A stretch of 64,000 bases of DNA from Jilunia laotingensis. GTDB taxonomy: Bacteria; Bacteroidota; Bacteroidia; Bacteroidales; Bacteroidaceae. The notes under the pieces are model-generated. The model ran no database searches and was not told the origin of the DNA. It saw nothing but the letters and a program-made list of their open reading frames with translations. Every line of letters starts with the position of its first letter. Positions within the stretch are counted from its first letter, which is position 1. Below, one piece after another: positions 35,355-44,362 of this stretch. Made by a program: the position numbers and the translations under genes. The stretch is from positions 3,906,001-3,970,000 of the forward strand of contig NZ_JACRTF010000001.1 in the NCBI RefSeq assembly GCF_014385165.1. The letters are read 5' to 3'.

Positions 35355-36985
35355 TTCTTCAAAGGCAAACTGACCATAAAACGGGAACCTTCACCAACTT
35401 TCGAGACCACTTCGATTTTCCCTTCAAAATGTTCTACTATAATCTTGCATATGGCCAGTCCCAAACCAGTTCCCTGAACGAAGCTATCCCCTTTGAAAAA
35501 ACGTTCAAAGATGTGTTCGATCATCTCTTCCGGCATCCCCACACCCGTATCTTCAACAAAGAGCTGCACCCGGTCATCATCCGTCAATTTATATCCGAAG
35601 CAAACACTTCCCTTGGAAGTAAACTTGATGGCATTATTTATCAAATTATTCATGACCTGCCCCAGACGCATCGAATCTGCAGTTAGTATCGTATCGTCAT
35701 CAGGTATGTCCATAACAAGCTTCACCTCTTCATCCATATTAAGCCTCTGCGTCTGACTGATTTCAAGCATAAGCGTATTCAACGAAAAAGGTTGAAGATG
35801 AAATTCCATCGTGTTGGATTCTATTTTGGATAAATCAAGCACATCAGAAATCAAGAACATTAATAATTGGCTGTTCTTTTCAATCATGGCAGTATACTCA
35901 TTTATTTCTTCTATCGTTAACTCGGAATACACGCTACTCAGTAAAGTTGAGAAACCTACGATAGCATTCAAAGGAGTTCGTATCTCATGGCTCATGTTGG
36001 CAAGAAATGCACTTTTCAGCTTATCGCTTTCTTCTGCTTTATTCCGGGCATCAATCAGCTTCTGTTCTGTAACTTTATGCTCATGGATGCTTTGGCAAAC
36101 TCCCACTATCCGGTACGGGATATCCGCTACACGTCCCAAATAGACGGATTGTACCTCAAACCACTCCCATGTGCCGTCAGCGCGTTTCAACCGATAGGTG
36201 AAAGTGTCTTTATTTAATTCCCCCTGTAATTGTTTAGCTAACGCATTAAGTATTTCATCACGATCATCCGGATGTACCAACGCTCCGAATTCTTCGGAAG
36301 AAAGCGTGCCGTTTCCTTCATCGATACCCAAATGGCTGAACCAGCGGGAATCAATTATCATGTGATCCAACTTCATATCATAAAACCAAGGAAAAATCTT
36401 GGTTCTACTCAGTGCCATATTAAGAATATATTCTTGCGTCAATTCGCTTTCGATATTTCGGAAAAGGAAGACGACGTTATTTAGCCGATTCTCTTTATAA
36501 GTTCCGATTAATGTCCCCTGCACCATAAAGATCATATTGGATTGCAGATTACAGATAACGCAATTCTGAGGTAAATCTATCTGTTGTTTGCCCGAATCCA
36601 AATCTCTAATCAGGTCTGGCAATATACTCTGTTTATCCACAAGAATGTCTATAACATCAAAAGCCGATTTACCCTTTATCATATCCCCATTCAAATTCAA
36701 CTCTTTCAGGCATGCCTGATTCATTTGTTGGATATTTCCGAATTTGTCCATGACAAGGGTATCGAGAAAATAAATATCAAGCAATTGGTCATTAAGCATT
36801 TGTCCCCGATCCATCTCTTTTTGAGAATGACGTGTCTTTTTATATTGACTCCACAAAACTAAAGACAAAGCAACAATGATAACTGTCAATAATGCAATAA
36901 TCCATAAAAGGGTGTTGGAACCTATTGTCATCAAAGGGGCAAACGTGAAAAAACTAACCATATTCTCATTCATAAAATACTCCAT
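35348..36985 (-). CDS. PAS-domain sensor histidine kinase
   Basis: The 545 residues have one membrane helix at about 24-45, two PAS domains (about 70-165 and 190-305; the second has the PAC-type end TYRLKRADGTWEWFEVQSV), a DHp domain with H-box FLANMSHEIRTPLNAIVGFS near residue 330, and an ATPase domain with NLINNAIKFTSKG and GTGLGLAICK. No receiver domain or response regulator gene is adjacent, so it is an orphan kinase. An alternative start 12 bp in (second Met) is equally possible. Confidence 0.92.
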   Translation of the reverse strand: MEYFMNENMVSFFTFAPLMTIGSNTLLWIIALLTVIIVALSLVLWSQYKKTRHSQKEMDRGQMLNDQLLDIYFLDTLVMDKFGNIQQMNQACLKELNLNGDMIKGKSAFDVIDILVDKQSILPDLIRDLDSGKQQIDLPQNCVICNLQSNMIFMVQGTLIGTYKENRLNNVVFLFRNIESELTQEYILNMALSRTKIFPWFYDMKLDHMIIDSRWFSHLGIDEGNGTLSSEEFGALVHPDDRDEILNALAKQLQGELNKDTFTYRLKRADGTWEWFEVQSVYLGRVADIPYRIVGVCQSIHEHKVTEQKLIDARNKAEESDKLKSAFLANMSHEIRTPLNAIVGFSTLLSSVYSELTIEEINEYTAMIEKNSQLLMFLISDVLDLSKIESNTMEFHLQPFSLNTLMLEISQTQRLNMDEEVKLVMDIPDDDTILTADSMRLGQVMNNLINNAIKFTSKGSVCFGYKLTDDDRVQLFVEDTGVGMPEEMIEHIFERFFKGDSFVQGTGLGLAICKIIVEHFEGKIEVVSKVGEGSRFMVSLPLKNS

Positions 36986-37469
36986 TCTTTTTATGTATCG
37001 CTAAGCATTATTCCAAGAAACTCAATCTTTTTGGAAATTCCCCCTGAAACTGATGATAGTGTGCGGTACAAATTTATGAAAATAATTCAAGCCCCTCTTA
37101 TTTTCTATTGCTTTTTTAATTCTAATCCCAAAATTTTCATTTTCAATATACAACTATCTTTTAAACAAGACATCAAAACCTTGTTCAATCACAATGCCGC
37201 GCTGATAATATCAGGAAAAGGCAGCCAGATTCTAGAATATCACGCTTCTATAAAAAAGAAAGAGGTTGTGTCAATTTTGAAGTGAACCCTAAAAGTTAGA
37301 CAAAAAACTTTTAGGGTTCACTTCAAAATTGACACAACCTCAGTAATACAAATAATATATTATCTGTATTAGCCAATATGTTCGTAGTAATATTTTGCGG
37401 TTTGAGTAAAAGGAAGCTAGTTTGAACTCAGTAGTAACATAAAGACTAAAGAGATACTCCTAAAAAAGA
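36986..37469. other. Intergenic region at the left end of the capsule locus
   Basis: This 484-bp AT-rich gap separates the histidine kinase from the last capsule gene. It holds the 80-bp palindrome at 37262-37341 (listed separately). An 84-codon open frame on the plus strand runs into the palindrome and looks like chance. Nothing else is seen. Confidence 0.6.
37262..37341. repeat. Perfect 80-bp palindrome, IS-end-like or strong terminator
   Basis: Two perfect 36-bp arms (37262-37297 and 37306-37341) flank an 8-bp loop. Each arm runs from GAGGTTGTGTCAATTTTG to GTGAACCCTAAAAGTT. The GAACCCnAAAAGTTnGACA string resembles terminal repeats of IS3/IS150-type elements. It sits 129 bp beyond the capsule locus end, where it could end capsule transcription. 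No target duplication was seen. Confidence 0.8.
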
Positions 37470-38609
37470 TTATTCTGTGCAACAAGCTTTTATTTGCTCT
37501 ACAATATAGTCTACATCCGCGTCCGTCACCCAAGGACCTGCTGGAATACACAGACCCATATTAAACAATCGCTCAGAAACACCTGTCACATAACGAGGAT
37601 TATTAGCATATACAGGCTGAAGGTGCATCGGTTTCCACAAAGGACGGGTTTCTATTCCTTTGGCATCAAGTTTCACTCGGACTTCATCATAATTAGTGCC
37701 AGACTTCTCTGGATCAATCAGAATCGTAGATAGCCAATAATTAGCATTGAAACGACCATCTGGATTAGATTTCAAAGTAATGCCTTCCAGGTTTTCAAAA
37801 GCTTTCGCATACAATTCATGTACATGCCGATGATGGGCTATATGCTCGTCCAATACACTCATTTGACCACGACCGATGCCGGCACAAATATTACTCATAC
37901 GATAATTGTAACCGATCTTTTCATGCTGATAATGAGGGAAAGGTTCACGAGCCTGAGTAGCATAAAACATGGTCTGTTTCTTCGATGCTTCATCCGGAAC
38001 GATAAGAGCGCCGCCACCCGAAGTAGTGATCATCTTATTTCCATTAAAAGACAAGACACCGAATGTACCGAAAGTACCACACTTCTGACCTTTGAACTCA
38101 GAGCCCAATGCTTCGGCAGCGTCTTCCAAGACCGGGATATCATATTTCGCTGCAATAACACAAATCTCATCTATCTTAGCAGGCATACCGTAAAGATGTA
38201 CAGGAACAATAGCCTTAGGCTTCTTGCCCGTCTTCGCGATTCGGTCTTTTATTGCTTCTTCAAGCAAAACAGGATCCATATTCCAGGTATCCTCTTCACT
38301 ATCAACAAATACCGGTGTAGCTCCCTGGTAAGCCACCGGGTTAGCCGACGCACAGAAAGTGAACGACTGGCAAATTACTTCATCACCTGTCCCGACACCC
38401 AACTGGATTAAACCTAAATGGATAGCCGCCGTACCTGCCGACAAAGCAACCACTTCCTTATTCTGTCCTACAAAATGTTTCAGTTCTTCTTCGAAAGCAT
38501 TCACATTGGGTCCCAAAGGAACGACCCAATTCGTGTCAAAGGCTTCTTTAATAAAAGCCTGCTCCTTGCCGCTCATGTGAGCAAGGCAAAGATAAATTCT
38601 CTTGTCCAT
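37470..38609 (-). CDS. DegT/DnrJ/EryC1 family sugar aminotransferase
   Basis: The 379 residues make a PLP enzyme that puts an amino group on a keto-sugar nucleotide, usually UDP-4-keto-6-deoxy-HexNAc. The PLP lysine lies in SFNGNKMITTSGGGALI near residue 190, with LEDAAEALGSEFKG near residue 160 and the N-terminal FDTNWVVPLGPNVNAFEEEL. It is similar to PglE/PseC-like aminotransferases. It is the last gene of the capsule locus, 103 bp after the hydrolase gene. It would supply the free amine for the PglD-like acyltransferase at 43706-44344. No 4,6-dehydratase is in the window. Confidence 0.93.
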   Translation of the reverse strand: MDKRIYLCLAHMSGKEQAFIKEAFDTNWVVPLGPNVNAFEEELKHFVGQNKEVVALSAGTAAIHLGLIQLGVGTGDEVICQSFTFCASANPVAYQGATPVFVDSEEDTWNMDPVLLEEAIKDRIAKTGKKPKAIVPVHLYGMPAKIDEICVIAAKYDIPVLEDAAEALGSEFKGQKCGTFGTFGVLSFNGNKMITTSGGGALIVPDEASKKQTMFYATQAREPFPHYQHEKIGYNYRMSNICAGIGRGQMSVLDEHIAHHRHVHELYAKAFENLEGITLKSNPDGRFNANYWLSTILIDPEKSGTNYDEVRVKLDAKGIETRPLWKPMHLQPVYANNPRYVTGVSERLFNMGLCIPAGPWVTDADVDYIVEQIKACCTE

Positions 38610-38712
38610 TAAAATATATGATTAAAAGAAAACGATAAAGCGAAAAGTAAGAGTATGAAAAAAGGATTATTTATGCCATAAATAGTATGGCACAAATAAC
38701 CAACAAAATAAT

Positions 38713-39339
38713 TCAAATATATTTTTCAAGTTGAAAGTTCTCATAAATTTCACCATGACCGGGATAAAGATTACATCCTTTTGATAAACTAAGTATTCTA
38801 GATTTTGATATTACTGCATCCTCCTTGTTACTATTAGGAAAAGAAGCTACCACTTTTAAGCCAGGGATAAAGGAATCACCTGTAAAAATACTATTATCTA
38901 CGCGGTAAACAAGACAGCTTTTATCATGACCTGGAGTAAAAAAGGCTTCAAGAAAAACATTATTCCATAAACATATTTTCTCATTATCAGAAACTTCAAA
39001 AATATTACTTTTAACCGCACATACAAACGAACTTTCCATGTAACGGGATAAATTTAATTTGTCTGACAACAGGCCTGCAATACCAAATAGCGATGTATAA
39101 ATACGAAGATTAGGATATATAGATAAAAGATTATTCAAACCATAAATATGATCATAATGGGAGTGTGTAATAAAAACACCTTTAATTAGAGTTTTTCCAT
39201 TATCATGCATCCATTCCAGTATTGGTTCTATATCACCGCAATCAACAAGCCAAACATCATCAGCAAATACCGTGAACAGTACAAAACTATTGGATGAACT
39301 TATTGAATTGACGATTCTATATACATTTAAAAATTTCAA
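38713..39339 (-). CDS. Metallo-beta-lactamase-fold hydrolase
   Basis: The 208 residues carry the zinc motif THSHYDHIYGL (HxHxDH) near residue 58, a downstream metal His in TPGHDKSCLVY near residue 137, the bridging Asp in SIFTGDSFIPG near residue 153, and a final His in LYPGHGEIYE near residue 195. This is the glyoxalase II-like arrangement, commonly a thioesterase or esterase. Its start overlaps the reductase stop by 4 bp, so it is coupled to the acyl-building genes. A role as an acyl-ACP or acyl-CoA thioesterase is plausible but unproven. Confidence 0.88.
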   Translation of the reverse strand: MKFLNVYRIVNSISSSNSFVLFTVFADDVWLVDCGDIEPILEWMHDNGKTLIKGVFITHSHYDHIYGLNNLLSIYPNLRIYTSLFGIAGLLSDKLNLSRYMESSFVCAVKSNIFEVSDNEKICLWNNVFLEAFFTPGHDKSCLVYRVDNSIFTGDSFIPGLKVVASFPNSNKEDAVISKSRILSLSKGCNLYPGHGEIYENFQLEKYI

Positions 39340-40076
39340 CGTAAAGTGATCCCTCCATCAATAACTATATTTGTTCCTGTCACCCAACAAGAAGCATCAG
39401 AAAGCAAATAAATTACGCCATTAGCAACATCGACAGGTTCACCAAGTCTTCCTAATGGATAGCTTTTAACCACATCACCCATCTGCTCTTCGGACAGGCC
39501 ATAAGCATTAATCATATCAGTACGAACCATGCCTGGCATAATACCATTTACCCTGATTTTTTTTGAAGCATATTCTAGGGCCAAGACTCTTATCAATGAA
39601 TTGATAGCCCCTTTCGATGAAGCATAAAGTGCATTTGAAATTGTTGCATAAAAAGAAGAGATCGAAGATATAAATACAATTGATGCACCAGAAGTTATTT
39701 TTTTCTTTTTAAAAATTTCTTTCAATAACAAAATAGGGGCCATAATATTTATATGATACATCTTATCGATCTTATCTTGATTAATTTGTTTAAATAGAGA
39801 TCTATCGTTTATCCCAGCGCATAAAACTACGCCATCAATAGAAACGATAGAATTAACCAATGATATAATTTCTGATTCATTAGTAATATCCGCGCAAATT
39901 ACCTGATGTTCCGCACCATTCATTTCTGCCAGAACTTCTTTTAATCTTACTTCATTACGCCCTGTCGCAATAACAGTGGCTCCCATTTTAGAACAATGAA
40001 TAGCAGTTGACCTTCCGATTCCCGACGAAGCACCGGTAATCAAAATTGTTTTCCCTAGTAAAGTGAATGGATTCAT
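39336..40076 (-). CDS. FabG-like short-chain reductase (3-ketoacyl-ACP reductase type)
   Basis: The 246 residues form a classic short-chain dehydrogenase: the NAD(P) motif LITGASSGIGRSTAIH near residue 13, CAGIND near residue 88, and the catalytic Ser-Tyr-Lys in FISSISSFYATISNALYASSKGA-region, ending at YASSKGAINSLIR near residue 153. The C-terminal NIVIDGGITLR is typical of FabG. It starts 4 bp after the original stop of the ketoacyl synthase, so it belongs to the acyl-ACP module. It should reduce the ketoacyl-ACP made by that synthase; sugar reduction is the alternative. Confidence 0.9.
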   Translation of the reverse strand: MNPFTLLGKTILITGASSGIGRSTAIHCSKMGATVIATGRNEVRLKEVLAEMNGAEHQVICADITNESEIISLVNSIVSIDGVVLCAGINDRSLFKQINQDKIDKMYHINIMAPILLLKEIFKKKKITSGASIVFISSISSFYATISNALYASSKGAINSLIRVLALEYASKKIRVNGIMPGMVRTDMINAYGLSEEQMGDVVKSYPLGRLGEPVDVANGVIYLLSDASCWVTGTNIVIDGGITLR

Positions 40077-40206
40077 TTGTTTAATAATAAATTAATTCTG
40101 GTACAACTAAATTCTCAACAATCATTCTTCCGGTGCCTAATGACAAACCGACTCCAAAACCTGTAAAAAGAATATTTAAACGTTTAGCACCTAATTCATT
40201 TCTTAA

Positions 40207-41524
40207 GGTGAGTTCTATCAATTCAATTTATCCTCTTGTATCAGACAGCAGAACTCTTTAACTGCCCAATTTGTGAGCTTTAGTCTTGCAAATTTAGCGA
40301 ATATTTTCTACCCCCCCCCCCGATTTTTACAATAATTAACTTGTGTTTGTTGTAAAAATTGGATGTGCAGGCATAATTCACCCCAACAACTCAGGTTTCA
40401 GCCTGATTATTTGCGTGTAACGACTGATGTTATACACAAGACTGGTGAATGCTACATTGGCTTTAGCACGAATAAGCCCTACTGTACGCACCACAAGTCC
40501 ACGCATGGTTTGTTCCTCAAACCCGAATACATGCTCGACAAGGCAACGTGTCTTGGATTTTTTCCTATTGTCTGATTTCTGCTCCTTGGTAAGCGGACGG
40601 TTACGGTAGCCCTTTTCGCAAATTATCGGATTCATCTTATGCTGTTTTACAATCTCCTCTTGTCCGACATAACCGGCGTCCAAATACAAGTCCTTGCCTT
40701 CGTCTTTTTCATCCAGCAGTCCTTCAAAGCCTTTGGAATCATGCACTTCTGCCGACGTGGTATCATAAGAAAGTATGATCTTATTGCGTTTCTCAACTTT
40801 AGTATGCTGCTTGTAGCCGTAAAAAGTCTCATCACGCTTCTTTGTCCAGCGGGCATCTACATCCTTGTGGCACTTCTTGTGGGGATTGTCATTCCACAAC
40901 TTATCACCCGCTCCCTGTTTTATCTGCTCATTTTCATCACGGGTGTTACGTTGGCGAGGGGCAATAACAAAACTGGCATCAATGATGCGACCCTCATTGA
41001 ATTGCAGACCCTTACTTTCCATGAAACTATGAAATTCCGAAAAAAGCTTGTCATAAACGCCTGTATTTGTCAGGAGTTCGCGATACTTCCACACCGTCTT
41101 CTCGTCAGGAACATCGTCAACACATTCAATACCAAGAAACTTGCGGAAACTCGTACGGTCAACTATCTGATACTCTATCTGATGGTCACTCAAACCATAA
41201 TAACGCTGAAGAAACAAGACCTTGAACATCAGCACACAGTCTATCGGCGGACGACCGGCATTACTTTTGCGCTCTCCGGTAAAAAGGGCTGATTCAAGAG
41301 TAGGACGAAAGATCTCAAAATCAACATACTGAGACAACACTTCAAGAGGATTGCCCATTTCATTCAAACGCAATTCACGATTCTCTGACTCAAATAGTTG
41401 ATTATAACGAAGCTTACGGTATCGGGATAACTTGTTCATTATAAAATTCTTATTTTCTGCAAATTTACGCTCTTGGAACCATATAAACAACTGTACTACA
41501 ATATTTTAATTTATAGAACTCCTC
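40207..41524 (-). mobile_element. IS5-family insertion sequence inside the ketoacyl synthase gene
   Basis: The 1318-bp element is flanked by the same 6 bp, TCTTAA, at 40201-40206 and 41523-41528; the last four (TTAA) may be the true duplication. Its ends read GGTGAGTTCTATCAATTCAA (left) and GAGGAGTTCTATAAATT (right, minus strand), a weak inverted repeat. It holds one intact transposase. An 11-bp run of C lies at 40311-40321 in its non-coding left part. The exact gene restoration on removal makes the boundaries firm. Confidence 0.93.
40378..41439 (-). CDS. IS5-family transposase
   Basis: The product is 353 residues from the ATG at 41437-41439; the earlier ATG would add 17 residues that overlap the element end. 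An N-terminal DUF772 domain (residues about 55-130, with AGRPPIDCVLMFKVLFLQRY) is followed by a DDE core: Asp in RIIDASFV, Asp in LYLDAGYVG, Glu in RCLVEHVFGFEEQTMRG. Lys/Arg-rich linkers are typical. The frame is intact, so transposition may still be possible. Confidence 0.93.
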   Translation of the reverse strand: MNKLSRYRKLRYNQLFESENRELRLNEMGNPLEVLSQYVDFEIFRPTLESALFTGERKSNAGRPPIDCVLMFKVLFLQRYYGLSDHQIEYQIVDRTSFRKFLGIECVDDVPDEKTVWKYRELLTNTGVYDKLFSEFHSFMESKGLQFNEGRIIDASFVIAPRQRNTRDENEQIKQGAGDKLWNDNPHKKCHKDVDARWTKKRDETFYGYKQHTKVEKRNKIILSYDTTSAEVHDSKGFEGLLDEKDEGKDLYLDAGYVGQEEIVKQHKMNPIICEKGYRNRPLTKEQKSDNRKKSKTRCLVEHVFGFEEQTMRGLVVRTVGLIRAKANVAFTSLVYNISRYTQIIRLKPELLG

Positions 41525-42552
41525 TTAAATTAGTCACCATCAAAAGGGGGACAGAAGTACCACTCGTATTACCAAACTTTTGGATGTTATACGGTGTTTG
41601 TTCTTCAGTACATCCTAATTTCTTACGAATCTTTTCACACATGAATTTGTTAGCTTGATGCAGTAATAAATAATCAGACTCCGAAGGATTTATTCCAAAA
41701 TAGGAAAATAATTCTTTAAAAGCTTTAGGTACATTAGATATCGCAAATGAAAAAACTTCCAAGCCATTCATATGAAGGTGTAAATTAGTCCTTCTTATAC
41801 CATCTTCATATTCGCGCATAATAAAAGAATCTGGTGAAACTGGATTTCTATAACCACCATCAGGAACTATCAGGAAATCTTTCCCAGCACCCATAGTTTT
41901 AAGATTCAATTGTATAGTAGAAGCATTTTCTACATTATATTCCAAACCGATTGCACTTCCTGCATCACCTGCTATCAAATAATAACTTTTGTCTTCAGGA
42001 CTAGCATAATACGATTGAGTATTGCCTACTAGCAACAAACCTTTGCGAACATTGCCAGTAGACAAAATATTTGATATTATATTTAGCCCATACATAAAAC
42101 CCGAACAGCCCAAATTAACATCAAAGGCCATACAAGATGTTGGTAATCCCAATCTATCCTGAATTATACACGCAGTAGCCGGCATCTTATAATCAGGTGT
42201 TTGGCATACAAATACCAAAACTTCAATATCTTCTTTTTCCCATCTAAGTTCATCGAGTAATCGAGCAGCCGCTTTCACGCATAGATCCGAAGTACATACA
42301 CTTCCATCATGCTCAACCCAATGCTTACATTCAACGCCAGTTGTCTGAATATATTTTTTAAGCTCATCTTCAGAAAGTAAGTTTGTCTGGCGATTATCAT
42401 TTACTCCAGCTGGGACACAAGCTGCTATTCCTGAAAGCCTAACATTTTTTATATCAAAAAAAGCCATAATAGATAAGAAAAAGTGTTTAACATTAAATAT
42501 ATGGGAATAATTCATTTTTCAATTAATTCCCATATACATACTATAAGATAGA

Positions 42553-42780
42553 CTATTTAGAAAGCACTAAATTATATAGTTCCTCTATTGTGCCTACCGA
42601 TCTTAAATCGGCACCTGTCACTTGTTTTTCAAACTCTTCATCGATCATAGAAATAACTGATAATCCAGATAAAGAGCTCCATTCATCTAAGGTCCTGAAT
42701 CTTGTATCAGGCTTAAATAGTTCAGCAGGAGTCTCATCAAACTCTTCTGCAAATTTTTCTACAAATTCTTCTAAATTCAT
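42553..42780 (-). CDS. Acyl carrier protein (capsule-specific)
   Basis: The 75 residues are acidic and helical like an ACP. The phosphopantetheine Ser should be the second Ser of EWSSLSGLSVISMIDEEF near residues 32-49; the usual Asp-Ser-Leu is Ser-Ser-Leu here. Its start overlaps the malonyltransferase stop by 4 bp and it precedes the KAS III gene by 85 bp, so it is a dedicated carrier of this module, separate from the housekeeping AcpP. It needs a host phosphopantetheinyl transferase. Confidence 0.9.
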   Translation of the reverse strand: MNLEEFVEKFAEEFDETPAELFKPDTRFRTLDEWSSLSGLSVISMIDEEFEKQVTGADLRSVGTIEELYNLVLSK

Positions 42781-43709
42781 ACTTCTAAAACTTTATATTT
42801 AACATAGGTAGGAATATCCCATAAAGAGTAAACTTCTTTATCTGGACACATCCTTTTTACTATTTTTTGTAATGTATCATCTGTCCCTACCTCATAAAAA
42901 GAATCGGCTCCATCTTTAATCATATTATTTACAATAGTAGTCCATAACACAGGATGTGTAATATGCTCTATCAAATTTTTTTTTATTTGTTCCGGATTTG
43001 TATGAGGCAGGCCATCCACACACTGATATATGGGAATAGTGGGTCTCTTGAAAGTTGTTTTTTCTATAATTCGTCCTAATTCTATACCTGCATTTTTCAT
43101 AAAGGGTGAGTGAAATGAACCTCCAATGGGCAAAGGAACTGCCTTTTTCGCTCCTTCTTTCATAAAAGCTTTACAAGCTAATCGAATTCCTTTCTTCGTC
43201 CCTGTTATTACGACCTGTCCAGGACCATTATAATTAGCAAAATAAATAACCTCACCACTTTCTTCTGATATTTCTTTTACTCTTTTAGCCACATATTCAT
43301 CCGATAAGCCGATAACAGCTCCCATGCCTGTCTTTATTTCTTCACAAACCTTCTGCGCAATGAGTGCACGGTTCAGAACCAAATTTAGCCCGTCTTCAAA
43401 GGTTATACAATTGTTGACAACCAAGGCAGCAAACTCACCCAGTGAGTGACCTGCTACAATATCAGGTCGCATTTCCTTCTGGGTCAGAGCTAATACAACC
43501 TCATAAAGGAATACTGCAGGCTGAGTATTTATAGTTTCCATGAGTTCTACCTCATCACCGTCAAACATGACGTCAGTTATACGTCTATTAAAATAAGTAT
43601 TAGCACGTTCAAAAAACTCCCTTGCGTCAGGAAAGTTCTCATACAATTCACGTCCCATACCCCGCTTTTGACATCCTTGCCCTGGAAAAATAAATGCTTT
43701 CATTTTCAA
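42777..43709 (-). CDS. Malonyl-CoA:ACP transacylase (FabD-like)
   Basis: The 310 residues have the FabD fold: N-terminal FIFPGQGCQKRGMGREL, the nucleophile motif VAGHSLGEFAALV with Ser near residue 86, the catalytic His in GGSFHSPFM near residue 197, and YEVGTDDTLQKIVKRM at the C-terminus. It would load malonate onto the adjacent ACP. It overlaps both neighbours by 4 bp, showing tight coupling. Its presence in a capsule locus, apart from the usual fab cluster, points to local acyl-chain synthesis. Confidence 0.92.
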   Translation of the reverse strand: MKMKAFIFPGQGCQKRGMGRELYENFPDAREFFERANTYFNRRITDVMFDGDEVELMETINTQPAVFLYEVVLALTQKEMRPDIVAGHSLGEFAALVVNNCITFEDGLNLVLNRALIAQKVCEEIKTGMGAVIGLSDEYVAKRVKEISEESGEVIYFANYNGPGQVVITGTKKGIRLACKAFMKEGAKKAVPLPIGGSFHSPFMKNAGIELGRIIEKTTFKRPTIPIYQCVDGLPHTNPEQIKKNLIEHITHPVLWTTIVNNMIKDGADSFYEVGTDDTLQKIVKRMCPDKEVYSLWDIPTYVKYKVLEV

Positions 43710-44344
43710 TCAAATTTTTTAGCTGGATTTCCTATGTAAAGATGATTATCCAAAGTTTTTCTCATTATTACACTATTAGCTCCAATTGTCGTATTATTTC
43801 CAATTATTTTCTGTTGTAAAACAACAGAAGATACTCCAAAAAAATTCAAATCACCAATTATTACCTCACCGGAAATTCTTACTGAAGGCATCATTGAATT
43901 AAAAGAACCAATCGTATCATCATGACCTAAATAAGTGCCACAATTAAATATATTAAAATCTCCGATAGTAACATGATTGCTTATCAGACAATCAAACATC
44001 ACAATATTACCTTTTCCCATGACAAATGTATTCTTGTCTAGTATCAAAGCGCCAGGTGCCAATAAATTCGGATAGTCAACATTCAAGTTTGTGATTTTTT
44101 TGACAAGAGTCTGAATAACATGAGGATTCCCGATGGCAAACACAATGCTTATATTACCATGATAAGCATTCAGCTCATTTATGCCACCAATAACTTTGGC
44201 ATAATAAGCATCATATCCAATAGGATAACCATCATCATAGTAACCTACCAGATTCCACTCCTCCTTAATTACATTTATAGAATTTATCAAACAGGCAACA
44301 GTTTTACCAAAACCTCCTGCTCCATAGATTGCAATATTTTTCAT
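43706..44344 (-). CDS. PglD/NeuD-like sugar acyltransferase
   Basis: The product is 212 residues from the second Met (44344). The N-terminal sugar-nucleotide domain has IAIYGAGGFGKTVACLI near residue 3. The C-terminal left-handed beta-helix has hexapeptide repeats (residues about 90-200, with NTFVMGKGNIVMFDC and NTTIGANSVIMRKTL). PglD enzymes acetylate the 4-amino group of UDP-sugars. Here the gene lies next to FabD/ACP/KAS III, so the donor may be a longer acyl-ACP rather than acetyl-CoA. It follows the initiating transferase by about 18 bp. Confidence 0.9.
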   Translation of the reverse strand: MKNIAIYGAGGFGKTVACLINSINVIKEEWNLVGYYDDGYPIGYDAYYAKVIGGINELNAYHGNISIVFAIGNPHVIQTLVKKITNLNVDYPNLLAPGALILDKNTFVMGKGNIVMFDCLISNHVTIGDFNIFNCGTYLGHDDTIGSFNSMMPSVRISGEVIIGDLNFFGVSSVVLQQKIIGNNTTIGANSVIMRKTLDNHLYIGNPAKKFD

Positions 44345-44362
44345 CTTATCCACCATTTATCT

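Larger units (their letters stand above)
40081..42467 (-). pseudogene. Ketoacyl-ACP synthase III (FabH-like), split by an IS5-family element
   Basis: The 5' part (42467 to 41523) encodes residues 1-315 with the catalytic triad Cys (NLGCSGFMYGL), His (LLLHQANKFM) and Asn (KFGNTSGTSVP). An insertion then adds Gly-Val-Leu-stop at 41511. The missing end lies beyond the element at 40206-40081 and reads LRNELGAKRLNILFTGFGVG plus 21 more residues to a stop. Removing the element and one TCTTAA copy gives a seamless 354-residue KAS III. The start at 42467 (MAFFDIKNVRLSG) is preferred over an ATG 48 bp upstream. The truncated product lacks the last core strands and is probably inactive. Confidence 0.93.

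Noticed and set aside
37031..37285. 84-codon plus-strand frame between the kinase and the capsule locus
   Set aside because: It ends inside the 80-bp palindrome, has no homology or ribosome-binding signal, and has a composition typical of AT-rich spacer.
41511..42515. Intact ketoacyl synthase of 334 residues
   Set aside because: It ends within the insertion element and the true C-terminus is found on the other side; the first 16 codons are also probably not translated.
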